Below, in pieces: positions 24,816 to 32,876 of a DNA stretch of 50,384 nucleotides. Source of the stretch: Bacillota bacterium. GTDB taxonomy: Bacteria > Bacillota > Clostridia > Acetivibrionales > DTU013. A model generated the notes under the pieces. It worked only from the letters and a program-made list of their open reading frames with translations. It did no database searches and was not told the origin of the DNA. The translations under genes and the position numbers were made by a program. Numbering within the stretch: position 1 is the first letter of the stretch; each line of letters starts with the position of its first letter. The stretch covers positions 1 through 50,384 of the forward strand of contig JAEYOP010000042.1 in assembly GCA_023411575.1 (NCBI GenBank). The letters run 5' to 3'.

Positions 24816-25712
24816 ATGGATTTTTCTGAGATAACACTGAACAACAAAGCGGAATTTGACCGTTATATCACACAGTACAAACCGCGGATATCCGAGCTTA
24901 CGTTTACGAATTTATACGCATGGAGGAATTTCTACAAGTTCCGGTACACCGTTATAGACGGCCTTTTATGTATCCTCTCGGCCCCGTGCAGGGGGGAACC
25001 CTTCGCCATGATGCCGGTGGGAAGCCTCCACGACGAGAATTTCGCCAATGCGTATTTTCAATTGAAGGAGTACTTTAAAAAGAAGGGCTGGCGGCCGGCG
25101 TTCCGGAAAATCACCTCCGAAGAGCTGAAATGGTTCCGGGGCGTGGACGTGCCGGAGGAAGCCGTCGTTTTTGACAGGGACAACAGCGATTACATCTACA
25201 ACACATCCGACCTCGTCACCCTCCGCGGCAAGAAGTATGACGGAAAGCGCAACCATATCAACAAGTTCAAAAAGCAGCATACCTACGAATATGTGCCGCT
25301 GGACTGCTCCCTGCTGGACGAATGCAGCAGGATCATGATCCAATGGTGCAAGGACAGGAACTGCACCTGCCAGGAGGGCGATTACTGCGAACGGCAGGCA
25401 AACCTGGAACTGCTGAACAATTTCAGGACCCTTGGCTGCAAAGGCGCTCTGATCAGGATGGACGGCGTTTTTGAAGCATTCACGGCGGGCGAGCTGCTGA
25501 GCGAGGACACGGCGGTCATCCACATCGAGAAGGCCAAGAACACGGTCGATGGGCTGTATACCCTCATAAACCAGCAGTTTGCCGAACATGAGTGGAGCCA
25601 CACCACCTTTATCAACCGGGAGCAGGACCTGGGCAAGGAGGGGATGCGAAAGGCGAAGCTGTCCTATCATCCGGCCATGATCCTGGAAAAGTTTACGGTT
25701 TATCCGGATTGA
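24816..25712 (+). CDS. DUF2156 (GNAT-fold, MprF C-terminal-like) protein
   Basis: A protein of about 298 residues resembling the DUF2156 family, the GNAT-fold domain also forming the catalytic part of lysylphosphatidylglycerol synthase (MprF). Seen are an N-terminal Glu-Leu-Thr-Phe-Thr-Asn-Leu-Tyr-Ala-Trp-Arg, a central Lys-Lys-Tyr-Asp-Gly-Lys-Arg-Asn-His-Ile-Asn-Lys-Phe, and a C-terminal Phe-Ile-Asn-Arg-Glu-Gln-Asp-Leu-Gly. No membrane segments, so it is soluble, unlike MprF. It may transfer an amino acid or acyl group, but no substrate is known. AGGAG lies ten bases before ATG 24816; TTG 24807 is an alternative start. Confidence 0.8.
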   Translation: MDFSEITLNNKAEFDRYITQYKPRISELTFTNLYAWRNFYKFRYTVIDGLLCILSAPCRGEPFAMMPVGSLHDENFANAYFQLKEYFKKKGWRPAFRKITSEELKWFRGVDVPEEAVVFDRDNSDYIYNTSDLVTLRGKKYDGKRNHINKFKKQHTYEYVPLDCSLLDECSRIMIQWCKDRNCTCQEGDYCERQANLELLNNFRTLGCKGALIRMDGVFEAFTAGELLSEDTAVIHIEKAKNTVDGLYTLINQQFAEHEWSHTTFINREQDLGKEGMRKAKLSYHPAMILEKFTVYPD

Positions 25713-25849
25713 CGCCCGAAAGCGCATCGTCCGCCGGCATCCGGTATAGATTCGGTCAATCCCGGAAACGATAAGGAATGGCGTATTGCAGGAAGCAAAA
25801 GGGAAGACTGCAGACATTGTTAAAAAATTATTTAATTTATTTGAAAGTA

Positions 25850-25878
25850 TTGAAAAAGCGGCTGAAATAATATACAAT
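25850..25878 (+). promoter_or_regulatory. Predicted sigma-A promoter of gap
   Basis: TTGAAA at 25850-25855 and TACAAT at 25873-25878 are separated by 17 bases, in an AT-rich stretch 66 bases before the gap start. Each hexamer matches consensus in five of six positions. Confidence 0.7.
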
Positions 25879-25944
25879 AATTGTGATTTTGGATACATAG
25901 TACAAGTATGTATTAACCATATTTATATAGGAGGTAATTAGATC

Positions 25945-26955
25945 ATGGCAGTAAAAGTTGGCATTAACGGTTTTGGCAGGATCGGACGTCTTGTATTCAG
26001 AGCAGCGGTTGAGAATCCGAATATTGAAATCAAGGGCATAAACGACCCGTTTATCGATCTCGAATACATGACCTACATGCTCAGGTATGATACGGTTCAT
26101 GGCAAATTCAACGGCGAAATCGCAACCAAGGACGGCAAGCTCGTGGTAAACGGCAGGGAAATCGCGGTATTCGCGGCGAAGGATCCCACCGAGATTCCGT
26201 GGGGAGCCTGCGGCGCAGAATATGTTGTGGAATCCACCGGCGTATTCACCACGGTTGAAAAGGCTTCCGCCCACTTCAAGGGCGGCGCAAAGAAGGTTAT
26301 CATCAGCGCTCCCTCCAATGACGCTCCGATGTTCGTCATGGGCGTTAACAGCGACAAGTACACCAAGGACATGACAGTCGTATCCAACGCTTCCTGCACC
26401 ACCAACTGTCTGGCTCCTCTCGCAAAGGTCATCAATGACAATTTCGGAATCATCGAAGGCTTGATGACGACCGTTCACGCGGCTACCAACACCCAGAAGA
26501 CCGTTGACGCTCCGTCCAACAAGGACTGGAGAGGCGGCAGGTCCATCCTCGGCAACATCATTCCTTCCTCCACCGGCGCTGCAAAGGCCGTTGGAAAGGT
26601 TATCCCCTCCTTGAACGGCAAACTGACCGGTATGGCATTCCGCGTTCCGACCGTCGACGTATCCGTCGTCGATCTGACCGTCCGTCTTGAAAAAGCTGCT
26701 ACATACGATGAGATCAAGGCAGCTGTCAAGAAGGCTTCCGAAAACGAGCTCAAGGGAATTCTCGCATATACGGAAGATGCGGTTGTTTCCACCGACTTCA
26801 TCCACGACGCTCATACCTCCATCTTCGATGCAGGCGCAGGAATCGCTCTGAACAGCAATTTCGTCAAGCTCGTATCCTGGTATGACAACGAATGGGGTTA
26901 TTCCAACAAGGTTGTTGACCTGATTTCCTACATGGCATCGGTTGACGCGAAATAA
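25945..26955 (+). CDS. gap: Glyceraldehyde-3-phosphate dehydrogenase
   Basis: Converts glyceraldehyde 3-phosphate to 1,3-bisphosphoglycerate with NAD, cytoplasmic glycolysis. 336 residues; the Rossmann start Val-Gly-Ile-Asn-Gly-Phe-Gly-Arg-Ile-Gly-Arg, catalytic Cys151 in Ser-Asn-Ala-Ser-Cys-Thr-Thr-Asn-Cys, and C-terminal Trp-Tyr-Asp-Asn-Glu-Trp-Gly-Tyr-Ser are all present. A strong AGGAGG site and predicted sigma-A promoter precede it, and a terminator follows, so at least part of the transcript is monocistronic; read-through into pgk-tpi is likely. Asn-Asp at the NAD-specificity position favours NAD. Confidence 0.98.
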   Translation: MAVKVGINGFGRIGRLVFRAAVENPNIEIKGINDPFIDLEYMTYMLRYDTVHGKFNGEIATKDGKLVVNGREIAVFAAKDPTEIPWGACGAEYVVESTGVFTTVEKASAHFKGGAKKVIISAPSNDAPMFVMGVNSDKYTKDMTVVSNASCTTNCLAPLAKVINDNFGIIEGLMTTVHAATNTQKTVDAPSNKDWRGGRSILGNIIPSSTGAAKAVGKVIPSLNGKLTGMAFRVPTVDVSVVDLTVRLEKAATYDEIKAAVKKASENELKGILAYTEDAVVSTDFIHDAHTSIFDAGAGIALNSNFVKLVSWYDNEWGYSNKVVDLISYMASVDAK

Positions 26956-26978
26956 GGATCGGATCATAAGGACTTCAC

Positions 26979-27035
26979 AAAGGTCCACTCTTACCCTTAC
27001 CTTAAGTGAGTGGTTAGGGGTGGACCTTTAAAATT
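26979..27035 (+). terminator. Terminator between gap and pgk-tpi
   Basis: A perfect ten-base stem, AAAGGTCCAC (26979-26988) with GTGGACCTTT (27020-27029), encloses a loop with further pairing potential (TTACC/GGTTA) and is followed by a short A/T-rich tail. The weak T-run suggests partial termination or mRNA stabilisation. Confidence 0.65.
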
Positions 27036-27089
27036 TGGCAGAACGGCCCGGGAAAGACGGTCCGAATACTTTGAAAGGATGATTATCGC

Positions 27090-29036
27090 ATGGCACTGTA
27101 TAATAAAAAGACAATAGAAGATATCGATGTAAAAGGCAAAAAGGTTATCGTAAGGGTAGACTTCAACGTACCGCTGGATGCCGACCTGAAAATCACGGAC
27201 GACAACCGGATCGTCGGAGCGCTGCCCACCATTAAATACCTTGTGGACAAGGGCGCGAAGACAATACTGGTTTCCCACCTGGGAAGGCCGAAGAACGGAC
27301 CGGAAGAAAAATTCAGCATGAAGCCCACGGCCGTCAGGCTGGGAGAGCTTCTCGGGAAGCCCGTCATCATGGCGGCCGACGTGATCGGACCGGATGCCAA
27401 GGCAAAGGCAGCCGCCCTGAAAGACGGCGAAGTCCTGATGCTGGAAAATGTCCGTTTCCATAAGGAAGAGGAAAAGAATGATCCCGCATTCGCAAAAGAG
27501 CTTTCCACCCTTGCGGAGATCTATGTGAACGACGCATTCGGAACAGCCCACAGGGCCCACGCTTCCACGGCGGGCCTGGCGGATTACCTCCCGGCGGTCT
27601 GCGGCTACCTCATCAAGAAGGAAATCGACATCATGGGCAAGGCCCTCTCCCACCCGGCAAGGCCTTTCGTCGCCATCCTCGGCGGCGCCAAGGTTTCCGA
27701 CAAGATCAACGTGATTGAAAACCTCATCGACAAGGTGGACACCCTGATCATCGGCGGCGGTATGGCCTACACCTTCTTGAAGGCCAAGGGCTACAAGATC
27801 GGCAATTCCATCTGCGAGGACGACAAGATCGAGCTCGCCAAGGGACTGCTGGAGAAGGCGGAAACCAAGGGCGTCCAGTTGATGCTCCCCATCGGCAGCA
27901 TCGTAGGCAAGGAATTTAAGAATGATACGGACCATATGTATGTTCCCTCCGACGACATGCCGGATGGATGGATGGGTATGGATATCGGTTCTCTGACCAT
28001 CGAAAAATTCTCCAAGGAAGTCCGGAAGGCAAAGACCATCGTATGGAACGGACCCATGGGTGTTTTCGAGTTCCCGAACTTTGCAACCGGCACCAGGGAA
28101 ATTGCCAAGGCGGTTGCGGAATCCGGCGCCGTTTCCATCGTCGGCGGCGGCGACTCCGCGGCGGCAGTGGAACAGCTCGGCTATGCGGATAAGATCACCC
28201 ATATTTCCACCGGCGGCGGAGCTTCCCTCGAATTCCTCGAAGGAAAGGTCCTTCCCGGGATCGCTTGCCTGATGGATAAAAACCCAAGAAAAAAAATTGC
28301 GGCGGGCAACTGGAAGATGAACAAGACTGCTGCTGAAGCCGTTGAGTTCGTCACAGCCCTCAAACCCAGGGTTGCGGATGCCGAAGCGGAAGTCGTCGTA
28401 GGCGTTCCGTTCATTTGCCTGCCGGATGTTGTAAAAGCCGCAGCCGGATCGAATATCAAGGTTGCCGCACAGAATATGCACTGGGAGGAAAAGGGTGCAT
28501 TTACGGGCGAGATTTCCGGCCCGATGCTGAAGGGGCTCGGCGTTGACTATGTCATTATCGGCCATTCGGAGAGAAGGCAGTACTTCGCCGAGACCGACGA
28601 AACCGTCAACAAAAAGGTTCATGCAGCATACAAATACGGACTGAAGCCCATCGTCTGCGTAGGCGAGTCTCTTGCGCAGAGGGAACAGGGCGTTACGGCC
28701 GACCTGATCCGCTATCAGGTGAAGATCGCCTTACTGGGCCTCAGCGAGGAACAGGTCAAGACCCTTGTGATCGCATACGAACCGATCTGGGCCATCGGAA
28801 CGGGCAAGACGGCTACCAATGAACAGGCCAACGAAGTCTGCTCGATCATCCGGGAGACGGTAAAGGCATTGTACGGCGAAGAGACTTCCGAGGCGGTACG
28901 CATTCAGTACGGCGGAAGCGTCACGGCCGCAAATGCAGGCGAGCTCTTCAACATGTCGGATATCGACGGCGGCCTGGTTGGCGGAGCAAGCCTCAAGCTG
29001 GACGATTTCGAAAAAATCGCAAAATACAACGGCTGA
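27090..29036 (+). CDS. pgk-tpi: Fused phosphoglycerate kinase / triosephosphate isomerase
   Basis: One 648-residue frame encodes two glycolytic enzymes. Residues 1-about 397 are a full-length PGK (Arg-Val-Asp-Phe-Asn-Val-Pro near 22; Gly-Gly-Ala-Lys-Val-Ser-Asp-Lys; Gly-Gly-Gly-Asp-Ser-Ala-Ala near 350). Residues about 400-648 are a full-length TPI: Lys409 in Asn-Trp-Lys-Met-Asn, catalytic His492 in Gly-His-Ser-Glu-Arg-Arg, Glu in Tyr-Glu-Pro-Ile-Trp-Ala-Ile-Gly-Thr-Gly, and Tyr-Gly-Gly-Ser-Val. There is essentially no linker: the PGK C-terminus runs straight into the TPI N-terminus. Comparable PGK-TIM fusions are known in Thermotoga. The joint holds eight A (28289-28296), where slippage would yield free PGK. 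An ATG at 28272 could allow internal TPI initiation, but its ribosome site is weak. Confidence 0.96.
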   Translation: MALYNKKTIEDIDVKGKKVIVRVDFNVPLDADLKITDDNRIVGALPTIKYLVDKGAKTILVSHLGRPKNGPEEKFSMKPTAVRLGELLGKPVIMAADVIGPDAKAKAAALKDGEVLMLENVRFHKEEEKNDPAFAKELSTLAEIYVNDAFGTAHRAHASTAGLADYLPAVCGYLIKKEIDIMGKALSHPARPFVAILGGAKVSDKINVIENLIDKVDTLIIGGGMAYTFLKAKGYKIGNSICEDDKIELAKGLLEKAETKGVQLMLPIGSIVGKEFKNDTDHMYVPSDDMPDGWMGMDIGSLTIEKFSKEVRKAKTIVWNGPMGVFEFPNFATGTREIAKAVAESGAVSIVGGGDSAAAVEQLGYADKITHISTGGGASLEFLEGKVLPGIACLMDKNPRKKIAAGNWKMNKTAAEAVEFVTALKPRVADAEAEVVVGVPFICLPDVVKAAAGSNIKVAAQNMHWEEKGAFTGEISGPMLKGLGVDYVIIGHSERRQYFAETDETVNKKVHAAYKYGLKPIVCVGESLAQREQGVTADLIRYQVKIALLGLSEEQVKTLVIAYEPIWAIGTGKTATNEQANEVCSIIRETVKALYGEETSEAVRIQYGGSVTAANAGELFNMSDIDGGLVGGASLKLDDFEKIAKYNG

Positions 29037-29077
29037 TATTCCAGGCAGGCTTAGCAGGCCTGCAACAACTGCAATTT

Positions 29078-29108
29078 AAAAGGCTGTCTGAAAAGGCAGC
29101 CTTTTATA
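29078..29108 (+). terminator. Terminator after pgk-tpi
   Basis: AAAAGGCTG (29078-29086) pairs perfectly with CAGCCTTTT (29097-29105), with a TTTTAT tail, about 40 bases after the pgk-tpi stop. Confidence 0.75.
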
Positions 29109-29112
29109 GTAG

Positions 29113-29172
29113 GGAACGGGGGCGAAGTACCGTTCCGCCCCCAAACCGGTGCGATTTGCCAGGCAAATGCAC
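29113..29172 (+). promoter_or_regulatory. Structured leader of gpmI: two alternative hairpins plus a palindrome
   Basis: GGAACGG (29113-29119) can pair with CCGTTCC (29130-29136), while the overlapping GGGGGCG (29118-29124) can instead pair with CGCCCCC (29136-29142); the two are mutually exclusive. Then GTGCGATTTGCC (29149-29160) is nearly the reverse complement of GGCAAATGCAC (29162-29172). All lie before the gpmI ribosome site. Confidence 0.45.
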
Positions 29173-29209
29173 TTTCATTACGAGGTATTGGTTAAAGGAG
29201 AAGGGAAAA

Positions 29210-30742
29210 ATGAAAAATCGATTGGTTGCATTGATCATACTGGATGGATACGGAGTAAATCCCAAGACGGAGGGCAACGCCATCAAGGCGGCGAGCAAGC
29301 CGAACCTGGACCGCTTTATGGCGGATTACCCCAATACCGTCGTCCATACGAGCGGTATGGACGTGGGCCTGCCAAGGGGCCAGATGGGCAACTCCGAAGT
29401 GGGACACACCAATATCGGAGCCGGCCGGATCGTTTACCAGGAGCTGACAAGGATCACCAAATCCATTGAGGACGGGGACTTTTTCAGCAAGCAGGAATTC
29501 CTGAAGGCCATTGAAAACTGCAAGGAAAACAATTCCAAGCTGCATCTGTTCGGACTGCTTTCGGACGGCGGCGTGCACAGCCATAACACGCACCTTTATG
29601 CGCTGGTGGAGCTGGCAAAGCAGAATGGCTTGAAGGATGTTTACGTGCATTGCTTCTTCGACGGAAGGGATGTTCCCCCGGATAGTTCCAAGGTATATGT
29701 GGAGGAACTGGAAGCAAAGCTGAAGGAAATCGGCGTTGGAAAGATTGCCAGCGTCATGGGCAGATATTATGCCATGGACCGGGATAACCGGTGGGAAAGG
29801 GTCAAACAGGCTTACGACGCAATGGTTCTCGGCCAGGGCCTCACAGCGGCCTCCGCGCCGCAGGCTGTTGCGGAGTCCTATGCACGCCAGGAATTCGACG
29901 AATTCGTGAAACCAACGGTCGTTCTGGAAAACGGCAAGCCGGTGGCAACCATTAGCAAAAACGACTCCGTGATCTTTTTCAACTTCAGGCCGGACAGGGC
30001 GAGGGAAATTACCAGAACCTTCGTCGATCCGGACTTTACAGGCTTTGAAAGGCCGAGCGGCTTCTTCCCGCTGTATTATGTCTGCATGACCCAGTATGAC
30101 AAGACAATTCCGAATGTGGTCGTCGCCTTCAAGCCGGAAAGCCTTGCCAATACCTTCGGGGAGTACATCAGCCGGAAGGGCTTCAGGCAGTTGAGAATCG
30201 CTGAGACCGAGAAATATGCCCATGTCACCTTCTTCTTCAACGGCGGCGTGGAAGCAATGTATGAAGGGGAAGACCGGGCGCTGATTCCTTCCCCCAAGGT
30301 CGCAACCTACGACCTGAAGCCGGAAATGAGCGCTTATGAGGTAACGGAAGAAATCCTCAAGAGGATCGACTCGAAGGAATACGATGTAATCGTGTTGAAC
30401 TTCGCAAACTGCGATATGGTGGGCCATACGGGCATCTTTGATGCGGCGAAGGCGGCCGTGGAAGCCATCGATACCTGCCTCGGCAGGATCGTCAAGGCGA
30501 TTCAGGCCCAGGACGGCGCCGCCCTGATCACGGCGGACCACGGCAATGCGGAGCAGATGGTCGATTACGAGACAGGCGGGCCCTTCACGGCACACACGAC
30601 CAATGTGGTACCGCTGATCGGAATCGGGCTCGGCGGACGGCAACTGAAGGAAGGACGCCTGGCCGATCTGGCGCCGACGATGCTGGAATTGCTGGGACTT
30701 GAAAAACCGGCCGAGATGACCGGCGAATCCTTGTTGAAATAA
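29210..30742 (+). CDS. gpmI: 2,3-bisphosphoglycerate-independent phosphoglycerate mutase
   Basis: Interconverts 3- and 2-phosphoglycerate using two Mn ions and a phosphoserine intermediate. 510 residues, the family size. Visible are Leu-Asp-Gly-Tyr-Gly near residue 11, the active serine in Met-Gly-Asn-Ser-Glu-Val-Gly-His near residue 62, Asp-Gly-Arg-Asp-Val-Pro-Pro and, near the end, Thr-Ala-Asp-His-Gly-Asn-Ala-Glu. ATG 29210 is nine bases from AAAGGAG. It follows pgk-tpi after a terminator and a structured leader, and has its own terminator. Confidence 0.97.
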   Translation: MKNRLVALIILDGYGVNPKTEGNAIKAASKPNLDRFMADYPNTVVHTSGMDVGLPRGQMGNSEVGHTNIGAGRIVYQELTRITKSIEDGDFFSKQEFLKAIENCKENNSKLHLFGLLSDGGVHSHNTHLYALVELAKQNGLKDVYVHCFFDGRDVPPDSSKVYVEELEAKLKEIGVGKIASVMGRYYAMDRDNRWERVKQAYDAMVLGQGLTAASAPQAVAESYARQEFDEFVKPTVVLENGKPVATISKNDSVIFFNFRPDRAREITRTFVDPDFTGFERPSGFFPLYYVCMTQYDKTIPNVVVAFKPESLANTFGEYISRKGFRQLRIAETEKYAHVTFFFNGGVEAMYEGEDRALIPSPKVATYDLKPEMSAYEVTEEILKRIDSKEYDVIVLNFANCDMVGHTGIFDAAKAAVEAIDTCLGRIVKAIQAQDGAALITADHGNAEQMVDYETGGPFTAHTTNVVPLIGIGLGGRQLKEGRLADLAPTMLELLGLEKPAEMTGESLLK

Positions 30743-30775
30743 TTGAGGAATGACTAAACAAGCATAGTACAAGGG

Positions 30776-30813
30776 GGTACATGGGAAGGGTCTCATGTAC
30801 CATTCTTGTTTTT
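30776..30813 (+). terminator. Rho-independent terminator of gpmI
   Basis: GGTACATG (30776-30783) pairs perfectly with CATGTACC (30794-30801), followed by a T-rich run ending in five T. Confidence 0.8.
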
Positions 30814-30841
30814 AGGCGATTTTGTTAGGAGGAGGTTTCCT

Positions 30842-31333
30842 ATGGATAAGGCAAAGGACTTGATCTTGGAGATGATTCATTTTGATGCGGGCGAGCCGGA
30901 GTTGATCCAGCATTTTGTCAAGGTGTACGAGTTTGCGAAGCTGATTGGCCTTATGGAAGGCATTTCGCCGGAGCAGATGGAAGTTCTGGAAGCGGCGGCT
31001 GTCGTCCACGATATAGGGATCAAGGTTTGCATGGAGAAATTCGGAGAGTGCAGCGGCAAGATGCAGGAAAGGGAAGGCCCCGCTTATGCCGAAGAATTAC
31101 TGGGCAGGCTCGGGTTCCGGCAGGAGCTGCTTGAGCGGGTGAGCTACCTGGTGGCGCATCACCATACCTATTCCAACATTGACGGGATCGATTATCAGAT
31201 TCTGGTGGAAGCGGATTTCCTCGTGAATTTTTACGAAAACCAGAACAGCAAAGAAGCCATACGGAATACGTACGATAAGATTTTCAAAACGGAGTCCGGG
31301 CGAAAAATCTGCAGCCGGATGTTTATGATATAA
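30842..31333 (+). CDS. HD-domain phosphohydrolase
   Basis: A 163-residue HD-domain protein with the metal motif Val-Val-His-Asp-Ile-Gly near residue 57, preceded by His near residue 25 and followed by Ala-His-His-His and a conserved Glu-Ala-Asp. Such stand-alone proteins are metal-dependent phosphohydrolases of unknown nucleotide or phosphate substrate. Start ATG 30842 with GGAGGAGG. No clear functional link to the glycolytic gene before it, from which it is separated by a terminator. Confidence 0.82.
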   Translation: MDKAKDLILEMIHFDAGEPELIQHFVKVYEFAKLIGLMEGISPEQMEVLEAAAVVHDIGIKVCMEKFGECSGKMQEREGPAYAEELLGRLGFRQELLERVSYLVAHHHTYSNIDGIDYQILVEADFLVNFYENQNSKEAIRNTYDKIFKTESGRKICSRMFMI

Positions 31334-31376
31334 TCTGATATAGATTGCTTTCCAGGGGAAAATAGGTGGTGCTGGG

Positions 31377-31829
31377 ATGACGGACAAATTTGCTGCTGAA
31401 GGGGATGCCGAAGTGTCCTTCCATATTGGAATCGTTGGGTACGCCGACAGAAAATTTGATACTGAACGGGCTTTATGCCTATTGAATGAGATATTTGCCG
31501 AGATCAAAAGGGGATATGGCGGGAAAGAGGTTGTAATTGTCAGCGGTGCGACAATGTGCGGCATTCACAAGCTTCTGTATCCGATGGCGGCCGGGTTGGG
31601 CTACAGGACGGAAGGGGTTATGTGCAGCAAGGGGTATGAATGGAGCTTGTACCCGGTGGATGAACTATTTGTAGTAGGGGATTCCTGGGGGGAAGAAAGT
31701 GATTTTTTCACCGACAGGATTGATGTGCTGTATAGAATTGGCGGCGGAAAGCAATCATTAAAGGAATGCCAGTTAGCAAAAAGCAAAGGGAAAAAGACTA
31801 TTGAATATGAGCTTGAAGAGCTCGTTTAG
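31377..31829 (+). CDS. SLOG/LOG-like Rossmann-fold protein, function unknown
   Basis: A 150-residue protein with a Rossmann-like pattern: a strand Ile-Gly-Ile-Val-Gly-Tyr-Ala-Asp-Arg, a central Val-Ile-Val-Ser-Gly-Ala-Thr-Met-Cys-Gly, and a C-terminal Ile-Gly-Gly-Gly-Lys-Gln-Ser-Leu-Lys-Glu-Cys-x2-Ala-Lys, resembling nucleotide-binding SLOG/LOG proteins (relatives of lysine decarboxylase-like LOG and DprA). SLOG domains bind nucleotide-derived ligands. It starts about 45 bases after the HD gene stop and 35 bases before a nitroreductase. The match is by pattern only. Confidence 0.55.
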   Translation: MTDKFAAEGDAEVSFHIGIVGYADRKFDTERALCLLNEIFAEIKRGYGGKEVVIVSGATMCGIHKLLYPMAAGLGYRTEGVMCSKGYEWSLYPVDELFVVGDSWGEESDFFTDRIDVLYRIGGGKQSLKECQLAKSKGKKTIEYELEELV

Positions 31830-31864
31830 GCAGAAGAGCTTGCTTCGGTACGAAAGGGATTTGG

Positions 31865-32428
31865 ATGATGGACAATGAAACCTTAAAAACCATTAAACAG
31901 CGCAGGAGCATTCGAAGCTTCAAGCAGGAGCAGATCAGGGAAGAGGAATTGCAGGCGGTGCTGGAAGCGGGGCTGTATGCTCCCAATGCCGGAGGGCAGG
32001 CGTGGCATTTTACAGCGGTTCAGAACAGGGAACTGCTGGACAGACTCAATCTGGCGGCCAAGGAAGCAGCAAGGCAAATGGGCTTTGAGCACTTGAGAGC
32101 GCTGGGGAACGATGAAGAGTTCCATTGCTTATACCACGCGCCGACGCTGGTCATTGTCTCCGGCGATGAAAAGGTTCCGATTCCCCTTGATGCGGATTGC
32201 GCCGCTGCTACCCAGAATATGCTGCTTGCGGCGGAGTCCGTCGGGCTGGGGAGCTGTTGGATTTTCTTCGTTCTGTTGGCGTTCGGTTCCCTCCAGGGTT
32301 CCGGGTTTCGAAAAGAGCTTAAAATACCCGATGGCTACAAACCGTATTACTCATTTGTGATTGGGTATAAGCAGGATGCCGCCAATGTTCCCGACAGGAA
32401 ACCTAATCTCATTACCTATATAAGGTGA
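31865..32428 (+). CDS. Nitroreductase-family FMN oxidoreductase
   Basis: A 187-residue FMN-dependent nitroreductase-fold protein: N-terminal Arg-Arg-Ser-Ile-Arg-Ser-Phe (FMN phosphate binding), Ala-Pro-Asn-Ala-Gly-Gly-Gln-Ala-Trp, and Gly-Leu-Gly-Ser-Cys-Trp near residue 130, with a C-terminal Gly-Tyr-Lys. It is likely a cytoplasmic NAD(P)H-dependent reductase; substrate unknown. Two ATG codons (31865, 31868) are adjacent; either may be used. Confidence 0.88.
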   Translation: MMDNETLKTIKQRRSIRSFKQEQIREEELQAVLEAGLYAPNAGGQAWHFTAVQNRELLDRLNLAAKEAARQMGFEHLRALGNDEEFHCLYHAPTLVIVSGDEKVPIPLDADCAAATQNMLLAAESVGLGSCWIFFVLLAFGSLQGSGFRKELKIPDGYKPYYSFVIGYKQDAANVPDRKPNLITYIR

Positions 32429-32510
32429 TTTACTACTGGTTGTTGCAGCCTGCTCTTAGGAAAGAAAACGGCGGAATGGACAAAGGATATGAAAAATGGA
32501 GGATGGAATC

Positions 32511-32873
32511 ATGAGCTTTGATGTGATCAACGAATATGCCAATGGGCTGGAGGAGAACGGAAAGAAGAGCGTTCTAGAATTTGCTTCGTTCATGGAAGCG
32601 GAATATCCGCAGCTCCTGCCGAAAATCTGCTTTGCCATGCCCATGTGGTGGCTGGGCGCCAAAATGTACGATGGCTACGTGGGAATCTCGGCAGCGAAAA
32701 AGCATTATTCCATCCATTTTCACGAAGAAAGCTATATTGACGCACTGAAAAAGGCATTGCCGAATTGCAGCTTCGGAAGAAAGTGCGTCAATATCAAGTA
32801 TGGGGATGAACAAGCCCTTTCCGTCGTAAAGCATAGCGTGATGGACTATATAAACAAGGTATTGGGGAAATAG
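32511..32873 (+). CDS. DUF1801-like (YdhG/iron-chaperone fold) protein
   Basis: A 120-residue protein similar in pattern to DUF1801/YdhG-like proteins: Cys-Phe-Ala-Met-Pro-Met-Trp-Trp, then Tyr-Val-Gly-Ile-Ser-Ala-Ala-Lys-Lys-His-Tyr-Ser-Ile-His-Phe and a C-terminal Val-Asn-Ile-Lys-Tyr-Gly. ATG 32511 has GGAGG at eight bases; ATG 32496 is in frame but lies before that site. Ends three bases from the convergent korB stop. Function unknown. Confidence 0.7.
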   Translation: MSFDVINEYANGLEENGKKSVLEFASFMEAEYPQLLPKICFAMPMWWLGAKMYDGYVGISAAKKHYSIHFHEESYIDALKKALPNCSFGRKCVNIKYGDEQALSVVKHSVMDYINKVLGK

Positions 32874-32876
32874 GGA

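Noticed and set aside
28272..28300. Independent internal start for TPI at ATG 28272
   Set aside because: No convincing ribosome site precedes it; the continuous frame and full PGK C-terminus favour the fusion. Kept as a minor possibility in the pgk-tpi entry.
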